This document shows positions 7,347 to 11,726 of a DNA stretch of 11,726 nt, one piece after another; positions within the stretch are counted from its first letter, which is position 1; every line of letters begins with the position of its first letter. The notes below the pieces were generated by a model. That model saw nothing but the letters and a program-made list of their open reading frames with translations, had not been told where the DNA came from and searched no databases. The translations under genes and the position numbers were made by a program. This DNA is from Gammaproteobacteria bacterium (GTDB lineage Bacteria > Pseudomonadota > Gammaproteobacteria > GRL18), in assembly GCA_023144715.1 (NCBI GenBank), contig JAGLFC010000059.1, positions 1-11,726 on the forward strand. The letters run 5' to 3'.

Positions 7347-8552
7347 TTATCTTTTTTTACCACTGAGTATAAACATGGGGCATGAAAAAGCAGTTTTGTT
7401 AATAAAAGGATCATCTTCATGACGCACTAATCCTCGTATAGATTCACATTGGAGATCATTAAATTGATCCGCTTGTCGAAAATATTCTAGTACTAAGCCC
7501 ATACGTTCAAAGCTATGTAAGTTATCCCATAAGGCAATGGCTTTCTTATCAAAAAATCGATCTGAAAATGCCACTATAAAAACACCATTAGGCTTTAATA
7601 TACGAGCCACTTGTTCAAAAATTTTAATAGGCTGTGTGATATATTCAATACCAAAGGAACAAATCACCGCGTCAAAACTTTGATCATCAAACGGTAAATC
7701 TGGCTGTGTATTAATATTATGCAAAATAGAATGATTAAGAGCTTGATTTGTTTTTAAATCATCTTCTTTTACCCCCAAGCCTGTTAAATCAATATTTTTT
7801 AATGTGTTAGGAAGATAAGAATCTGTCGCTGCCATTAAATCCAAGACTATGCTATTATTTTGGATACAGTGGTTATAAAATTGTTGTAATTGTTCAATGG
7901 CGACTTGATCCACAGGTATAGTCGTTTCAATGGCATCGTAAAACAGTCCATCATCCTCTTCTATCTTTCTAATAAAGGGCATTCCCTGAGAAAAATCATA
8001 AGGTATTTTAGATAATACTTGAAAGCCAGCGCCATTGGTAGTGATTGTTTCTGCAATATCATTACAACGCCCACCATTTTGTTGATTAGCATCAAAAATA
8101 TCGGTAATTGTTGCAGAGACTTTCAATGGAAACTGGGCAAGTGGGTGATTTAGATCAACGGTAAGAGTGTCTTCTGTTTTATCTAATACCCTAAAAGGAC
8201 GATTATCCATTTTAAAACAATCGGCCACCCCTTCAATCATACCGCGTGGATAAAACCGCCCAATGGCAGGTTCTATTGCAATAGAACCATTATAATAGCG
8301 ATTAAATTGGCGTATAGGGATTATTTTTATATGATTGTTATTAAATTTATTATCTATTAAATCACCTGCTTTATAATTAATATTGAGTGTTTGATTCAGA
8401 TCAGCACGTTTAATTTGATAATCAAAAACAGCAGGGTAAATATCACGCCAAAAATTAGTTTTTAGTACGAAATGGCGATCAGTATAGCTGACAAGTTTAT
8501 CCTGCCACTGAAGAGCAATCAGGATGCTCAAATTTTGTTGTTCATCAATCAT
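7347..8552 (-). CDS. SlyD/FKBP-like domain fused to a SAM-dependent methyltransferase
   Basis: Cytoplasmic 401-residue protein with two parts. Residues of about 85-152 resemble the SlyD/FKBP peptidyl-prolyl isomerase fold: IGRFYPRG near 97-104, then TVDLNHPLA at 131-139 followed by a beta strand, matching the VDGNHxLAG stretch of SlyD, with Q140 where SlyD has Gly. Residues of about 235-345 are a class I methyltransferase: VLDLMAATDSYLP (motif I region, 236-248), LPFDDQSFDAVICS (286-299) and VARILKPNGVFIVAFSDR (315-332). The usual glycine-rich SAM loop is absent; I recall that relatives have LDLCSSW at this place, so the variation belongs to a subfamily. The methyl acceptor is unknown. The ATG at 8552 lacks a clear Shine-Dalgarno sequence, so the true start could differ slightly, but the frame is sure. 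It lies downstream of adk and upstream of a small secreted-protein gene. Confidence 0.82.
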   Translation of the reverse strand: MIDEQQNLSILIALQWQDKLVSYTDRHFVLKTNFWRDIYPAVFDYQIKRADLNQTLNINYKAGDLIDNKFNNNHIKIIPIRQFNRYYNGSIAIEPAIGRFYPRGMIEGVADCFKMDNRPFRVLDKTEDTLTVDLNHPLAQFPLKVSATITDIFDANQQNGGRCNDIAETITTNGAGFQVLSKIPYDFSQGMPFIRKIEEDDGLFYDAIETTIPVDQVAIEQLQQFYNHCIQNNSIVLDLMAATDSYLPNTLKNIDLTGLGVKEDDLKTNQALNHSILHNINTQPDLPFDDQSFDAVICSFGIEYITQPIKIFEQVARILKPNGVFIVAFSDRFFDKKAIALWDNLHSFERMGLVLEYFRQADQFNDLQCESIRGLVRHEDDPFINKTAFSCPMFILSGKKR

Positions 8553-8619
8553 GTTTTTACTATTGAGTTATGACAAGAAATTTTAAAGAAAGGGTACAGA
8601 AGGAGAAAAATAAGGATGA

Positions 8620-8663
8620 GATAAATATCTAAATTAGTAATTATTAGACATTAGATATTTATC
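8620..8663. repeat. 13-bp perfect inverted repeat between adk and the methyltransferase gene
   Basis: GATAAATATCTAA at 8620-8632 is the exact reverse complement of TTAGATATTTATC at 8651-8663, with an 18-nt spacer. A further GAT/ATC pair can form across a 2-nt bulge. The stem is nearly all A/T, and on the minus strand it is followed by a T-rich but not continuous stretch, so termination after adk would be weak. It may equally be an operator for the methyltransferase gene. Confidence 0.6.
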
Positions 8664-8680
8664 ATCAAAACAATAAAACG

Positions 8681-8694
8681 AGGTCTATAGACCT
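8681..8694. repeat. 14-bp perfect palindrome covering the adk stop codon
   Basis: AGGTCTATAGACCT is its own reverse complement and includes the TAG stop of adk (8685-8687 on the minus strand). On that strand it is followed by CGTTTTATTGTTTT, so a 5-bp stem with a TATA loop plus a T-rich tail could act as a weak intrinsic terminator or a 3'-end stabiliser. Confidence 0.35.
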
Positions 8695-9326
8695 AATTTT
8701 GCTTTGATCGCATCAATAACGGCATCACTTGAAGTGGCTTCAACGGTCATTAATAGACCTTCTTTTTCATAGAAACCCGCAAGAGGAGCGGTCATTTCAT
8801 TATAGACTTCAAGACGATTACTGATCACTTCTTCAGTTTCATCATCACGTTGTACCACAGGACCGCCACATTTATCACACACACCTTCTTTTTTAGGTGG
8901 ATTTGATTTAACATTATAAATTTCACCACAAGAAGTACAGGTACGACGAGTGGTTAAGCGATCAAGAATGACATCACGTGGTACTGCAATATCAACGACA
9001 GCATCAAGCTCTTCGCCCATATTGGCTAATAATACTTTAAGTGCTTCAGCCTGAGGAATAGTACGTGGAAAACCATCCAGTAAATAACCGCTTTTACAAT
9101 CATCTTCTTTAAGACGCTCGCCCATAATGCCCATAATAAGATCATCAGAAACCAGATCACCTGCATCCATAGCGGCTTTTGCTTGTTTGCCTAAATCACT
9201 TCCTGCTGCAACCGCTGCACGTAAAATATCACCTGTAGAAATTTGAACAGAACCATCCATTTTTGTTAATAATTTAGCAACAGTACCTTTACCAGCACCG
9301 GGTGCACCTAAAAGAATAAGTTTCAT
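8685..9326 (-). CDS. adk: Adenylate kinase with zinc-binding LID domain
   Basis: Cytoplasmic enzyme catalysing ATP + AMP to 2 ADP, central to adenine nucleotide balance. The P-loop GAPGAGKGT is at residues 7-15, the NMP-binding region at about 30-59, DGFPRT at 84-89 and the LID at about 122-160, ending with RDDE near 160-163. The LID holds C130-x2-C133-x16-C150-x2-C153, the four-cysteine zinc site known from long bacterial adenylate kinases of Gram-positive type; the well-studied enterobacterial enzyme lacks these cysteines. The 213-residue length is normal. The start is secured by GGAG (complement in 9332-9337), about 6 bases before the ATG. It is transcribed divergently from efpL, across a 190-bp gap, and is followed by the methyltransferase gene after 132 bp that includes two inverted repeats. 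Confidence 0.97.
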   Translation of the reverse strand: MKLILLGAPGAGKGTVAKLLTKMDGSVQISTGDILRAAVAAGSDLGKQAKAAMDAGDLVSDDLIMGIMGERLKEDDCKSGYLLDGFPRTIPQAEALKVLLANMGEELDAVVDIAVPRDVILDRLTTRRTCTSCGEIYNVKSNPPKKEGVCDKCGGPVVQRDDETEEVISNRLEVYNEMTAPLAGFYEKEGLLMTVEATSSDAVIDAIKAKLGL

Positions 9327-9516
9327 TGTGACTCCAACCTTGAATATGAAAAAGAGATAATAATTGACTGGTAAGAAATAACCAGTAACGACAATTTAAC
9401 GCATAAGGATACACGTGTTTAAGTGAATATCATAGTATTATTTTTGCTGGTTTTTATTTTATAATAATTTGTTAGAATATGACCTTTAATATTATTTAAA
9501 CCAAAGGATTAAAATC
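9327..9516. promoter_or_regulatory. Divergent intergenic region between adk and efpL
   Basis: This 190-bp AT-rich gap should hold promoters for both directions. On the + strand a perfect TATAAT is at 9460-9465 and TAGAAT at 9473-9478, but neither has a good -35 box at the right distance. On the - strand no convincing pair of boxes was found for adk. Near adk, ACTGGT (9367-9372) and ACCAGT (9381-9386) form a 6-bp inverted repeat with an 8-bp spacer, a possible operator or leader hairpin. The region call is sound; individual sites are not certain. Confidence 0.4.
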
Positions 9517-10083
9517 ATGCCCAAAGCGTCTGACCTGAAAAAAGGGGCTATTATTGAAATAGATGATCAGCTGTTTAAAGTACGCAATATTGATGTCAGA
9601 AGCCCCTCTTCTCGGGGAGCCAATACGCTCTTTAAGGTGACATTAATGAATATTCAAAAAAAGCAAAAACTCGTTGAAACCTATATTGGTACCGACTTTT
9701 TAAAAGAAGCCGATTGTATGCGTAAAAAATTACAATTCTTATATAAGGATGAGCAGTTTTTTACCTTTATGGATGGCGATGATTATAATCAATACACCCT
9801 AAGTGTTGAGGATATTGACAGTCTTTCAGGCTTTTTACCTGATGGTCAGGATGATATTTTAGGCATGTTATATGAAGATAGTTTAATTGGTATTGAATTA
9901 CCCGCCAGCGTTTCATTAAAAATTATCAGCACTGATCCTGCGATCAAAGGAGCTTCTGCCACATCAAGAACCAAGCCTGCGACATTGGAAACAGGCTTAG
10001 TGGCTCAAGTACCTGAATATTTATCCGATGGTGAAGTCATTAAAATCAATACCAGTACGGGTAAATTTAATTCCAGAGCATAA
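9517..10083 (+). CDS. efpL: Elongation factor P-like protein EfpL (YeiP)
   Basis: Cytoplasmic translation factor, a paralogue of EF-P that binds between the ribosomal P and E sites and relieves stalling at proline-rich motifs. At 188 residues it has the three beta-barrel domains of the family. The YeiP branch is shown by SPSSRGANTL at 29-38, with Arg33 at the domain I tip where EF-P has its modified lysine, and by KGASATSRTKPATLETGL in domain III followed by QVPEYLSDGE. EfpL is typical of gammaproteobacteria and needs no EpmA-type modification. AAGGA at 9504-9508, 8 bases upstream, fixes the start. The cytochrome gene starts 28 bp downstream on the same strand, and its product contains a Pro-Pro pair (residues 32-33), a type of motif this factor helps translate; that link may be coincidence. 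Confidence 0.93.
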   Translation: MPKASDLKKGAIIEIDDQLFKVRNIDVRSPSSRGANTLFKVTLMNIQKKQKLVETYIGTDFLKEADCMRKKLQFLYKDEQFFTFMDGDDYNQYTLSVEDIDSLSGFLPDGQDDILGMLYEDSLIGIELPASVSLKIISTDPAIKGASATSRTKPATLETGLVAQVPEYLSDGEVIKINTSTGKFNSRA

Positions 10084-10111
10084 TCATTATCAAAAGAAGA
10101 AGTAGAAAAAA

Positions 10112-10948
10112 ATGTTTAAACAATTAATCATATTAGTGATGATCAGTCTTTATTTTTGGTCAACTCCAAGTTTTAGCCAAACGGATACCATTATTTTAAA
10201 AAAACCACCTAAAAGCCTTGCACAATGGTATAAACCTGAGAATAAACGTCAAGTTTGGTTGCATACCATGTTTCGTTTACGCCGTGAAATGTTGGCAATG
10301 AGTGATTATAGTCAAAAGAAAATGCCTGATGATCTCGAAAAGTGGTCACAAAAATTTATTAAAGATTATAAAAGCCTCGCTAAAATGGTGCCTCAATGGC
10401 AAGATTATTTGTTACTAAACCAGCTTAATGAGTTACAAAAAAATGTTGAAAATCATAATTATTCTGCCATTAAACCCACTTTAAAACATTTATCTAAAAG
10501 CTGTATGAATTGTCATGATGATTTTCAGACCGTGGCGACCTTGTTATATCGTAGCCCTAATTTTTATGATAGAAATATTAGTGAAGGCTTCTCAGGAGAG
10601 GAAATGGCTTATGATGATAATATGATGCACTTATCAACGTCTGTGAATCGTATTAATATTGCTATAAAAGACGGTTATTTTGATATTGCGGGACAACAGA
10701 TTGAACCATTAGAACAACACTTAGAGCATTTAGCGACAAGTTGTAGTGATTGTCATCAAGAGGATGAAGTGCCTGTTAAACGTATTATGAACGCTTCCCA
10801 GTCATTACTAACAGAATTAGCTGAACAATTACGATTAAAAGAACAAAAACAATCTGGTCGAAAACTGGGAGAATTTGCGGTGAAGGTCTGTGCAAAATGT
10901 CATTCAATACATAAACTTCCCTCAGATTTACAGTTATTATTTGATTAA
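10112..10948 (+). CDS. Secreted three-haem c-type cytochrome, cytochrome c'-like
   Basis: Periplasmic electron-transfer or ligand-binding protein of 278 residues. Residues 1-22 form a Sec signal peptide, with likely cleavage after SFS. Three CxxCH haem-attachment sites follow: CMNCH at 131-135, CSDCH at 211-215 and CAKCH at 260-264. Two helical segments, about 35-145 and 170-270, each run into a CxxCH near their end, the arrangement of cytochrome c' (class II); the second carries an extra haem site. This suggests two tandem domains, though similarity between the halves is weak. The distal ligands cannot be told. It lies between efpL and a radical SAM gene with 28-bp gaps on both sides, so cotranscription is likely. 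Only a weak AGAAGAAG precedes the ATG. The redox partner is unknown; no oxidase or oxidoreductase gene is in the window. Confidence 0.85.
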   Translation: MFKQLIILVMISLYFWSTPSFSQTDTIILKKPPKSLAQWYKPENKRQVWLHTMFRLRREMLAMSDYSQKKMPDDLEKWSQKFIKDYKSLAKMVPQWQDYLLLNQLNELQKNVENHNYSAIKPTLKHLSKSCMNCHDDFQTVATLLYRSPNFYDRNISEGFSGEEMAYDDNMMHLSTSVNRINIAIKDGYFDIAGQQIEPLEQHLEHLATSCSDCHQEDEVPVKRIMNASQSLLTELAEQLRLKEQKQSGRKLGEFAVKVCAKCHSIHKLPSDLQLLFD

Positions 10949-10980
10949 TGTTAACGTATAAAAATAGAGAAGAAATGTGA
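10948..10980 (+). other. Possible 10-codon leader ORF linking the cytochrome and radical SAM genes
   Basis: The cytochrome stop TAA shares its last A with an ATG at 10948-10950 (TAATG). This frame encodes MLTYKNREEM and stops at TGA 10978-10980, which overlaps the GTG start of the next gene (10977-10979). A terminating ribosome could restart here and then hand over to the radical SAM start. The coordinates are certain; translation is unproven and could be chance. Confidence 0.25.
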
Positions 10981-11630
10981 GCAAGCCTAATATTAGTATC
11001 ACTTCAGAGAGTCAATCCTCTAAAGTAGCCTCTAAAGAAACATTAGTTTATACCATTGATGATACGCTTTATATTAATCTAACGGATCGCTGTACACTGG
11101 CGTGTGAATTTTGTCCTAAGATTCAAGGCAGTATGGATGTGCATGAGTATAATTTATTATTATCAACACGGCATGAGACCGATGAATATCTCAAGGAAAT
11201 GGGTGATATTTCACGTTATAAAGAAGTGGTATTTTGTGGCTTTGGTGAACCCACTCTTAGACTCAAACAATTATTAGAAATCGCTCATTATTGCAAGCAA
11301 TCAGGCACTCGCGTGCGTGTGAATAGCGATGGCTTAGGTAATTTAGTGAATAAACGCAATATTTTACCTGAGCTTGCACACTGTGTGGATGCACTGTCTA
11401 TTTCAATGAATGCTCAAAATGAAGCAATTTACAATCAACATTGTCTTCCTGCACTACAAGGATCTTATCAAAATATGTTGGATTTTTTAGGTTTAGCCCC
11501 TGAATATATCAGTGATACCACAGCCACTGCGATTGAAGGCTTAGAAGGGGTTGATATTGATGCTTGTGAAGCACAGGCCATTGAACTAGGGGTCAAATTT
11601 AGAAAAAGAGTATTGGATATTGTGGGTTAA
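10977..11630 (+). CDS. TatD-associated radical SAM protein
   Basis: Cytoplasmic iron-sulfur protein expected to cleave S-adenosylmethionine to a 5'-deoxyadenosyl radical; the reaction of this group is unknown. The cluster site is C39-x3-C43-x2-C46 after LYINLTDRC, followed by CGFGEPTLR (87-95, the GGE-like SAM motif), a VNSDG at 115-119 and SISMNA later. The short length (217 residues, without the full barrel) and the ending IEGLEGVDIDACEAQAIELG-type with VKFR fit the small TatD-linked family (TIGR04038-like), members of which adjoin or fuse to a TatD-like nuclease. No TatD gene lies here: a tRNA follows. Translation starts at GTG, with AGAGAAG just before; the ATG two bases earlier runs straight into TGA. 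No other in-frame start precedes the conserved part. The first 22 residues are Ser/Lys-rich and probably disordered. Confidence 0.87.
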   Translation: MSKPNISITSESQSSKVASKETLVYTIDDTLYINLTDRCTLACEFCPKIQGSMDVHEYNLLLSTRHETDEYLKEMGDISRYKEVVFCGFGEPTLRLKQLLEIAHYCKQSGTRVRVNSDGLGNLVNKRNILPELAHCVDALSISMNAQNEAIYNQHCLPALQGSYQNMLDFLGLAPEYISDTTATAIEGLEGVDIDACEAQAIELGVKFRKRVLDIVG

Positions 11631-11654
11631 TACCTTATTTTATGTAAAAACTAT

Positions 11655-11682
11655 TTGCATTATTCATTTTTTCAGGTAGAAT
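11655..11682 (+). promoter_or_regulatory. Stable-RNA-like sigma70 promoter of the tRNA
   Basis: TTGCAT at 11655-11660 and TAGAAT at 11677-11682 are separated by 16 bp. The discriminator after the -10 box is ACGCACC, relatively GC-rich as in promoters of tRNA and rRNA genes under growth-rate control. Transcription would start near 11689, about 14 nt before the tRNA 5' end. Boxes were read by eye. Confidence 0.65.
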
Positions 11683-11702
11683 ACGCACCACTTAACTGCT
11701 GT

Positions 11703-11726
11703 GGGTGATTAGCTCAGCTGGTTAGA
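11703..11726 (+). tRNA. tRNA gene, 5' part only (cut by window end); isotype uncertain, possibly Val
   Basis: GGGTGAT (acceptor arm, 11703-11709), TA, then GCTC and AGCTGGTTAGA of the D arm match the first 24 nt of a bacterial tRNA. The anticodon lies outside the window. The acceptor sequence and start of the D arm equal those of gammaproteobacterial tRNA-Val (UAC), but the D loop GGTTAGA is also common in Ile and Met tRNAs, so the isotype is open. Confidence 0.85.

Noticed and set aside
11703..11726. tRNA as a phage or island attachment site
   Set aside because: Only the 5' part of the tRNA is present and no integrase or mobile genes are seen, so there is nothing to support it.

Overview
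The window is an AT-rich stretch of a bacterial chromosome. Its gene set (EF-P-like EfpL/YeiP, a TatD-associated radical SAM protein, an Sfp-type phosphopantetheinyl transferase, a CopA-type ATPase, NptA-like transporters) suggests a gammaproteobacterium. I cannot name a genus. Genes are densely packed and the longest gap is about 190 bp. There is no sign of an insertion sequence, prophage, integron or CRISPR array.

Left part (1-6993, all + strand): an NptA-like Na+/phosphate cotransporter whose 5' end lies outside the window, a CopA-type copper-exporting P1B-ATPase, a second and divergent Na+/phosphate cotransporter, a small very basic protein, and an Sfp-type 4'-phosphopantetheinyl transferase. 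A sigma70-like promoter can be read in front of the ATPase. A perfect 12-bp hairpin lies immediately upstream of the transferase start.

Middle part (7008-9326, - strand): adenylate kinase with a four-cysteine zinc LID comes first. Next is a two-domain protein that joins a SlyD/FKBP-like N-terminal region to a SAM-dependent methyltransferase. Last is a short secreted protein with its ribosome binding site inside the 3' end of the methyltransferase gene. A 13-bp perfect inverted repeat lies between adk and the methyltransferase gene.

Right part (9517-11726, + strand): the translation factor EfpL, a secreted three-haem c-type cytochrome, a TatD-associated radical SAM protein starting at GTG, then a strong-looking stable-RNA promoter and the first 24 nt of a tRNA cut by the window end. 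A 10-codon mini-ORF overlaps both the cytochrome stop (TAATG) and the radical SAM start (ATGTGA), which could couple their translation.

Functionally this is mostly housekeeping: phosphate transport, copper export, carrier-protein activation, nucleotide balance, translation of proline-rich motifs and periplasmic electron transfer. I do not see a defence or mobile system. The points most worth a second look are the SlyD-like/methyltransferase fusion with its secreted partner, the mini-ORF relay, the transporter-CopA-transporter-basic protein cluster, and the two strong inverted repeats.
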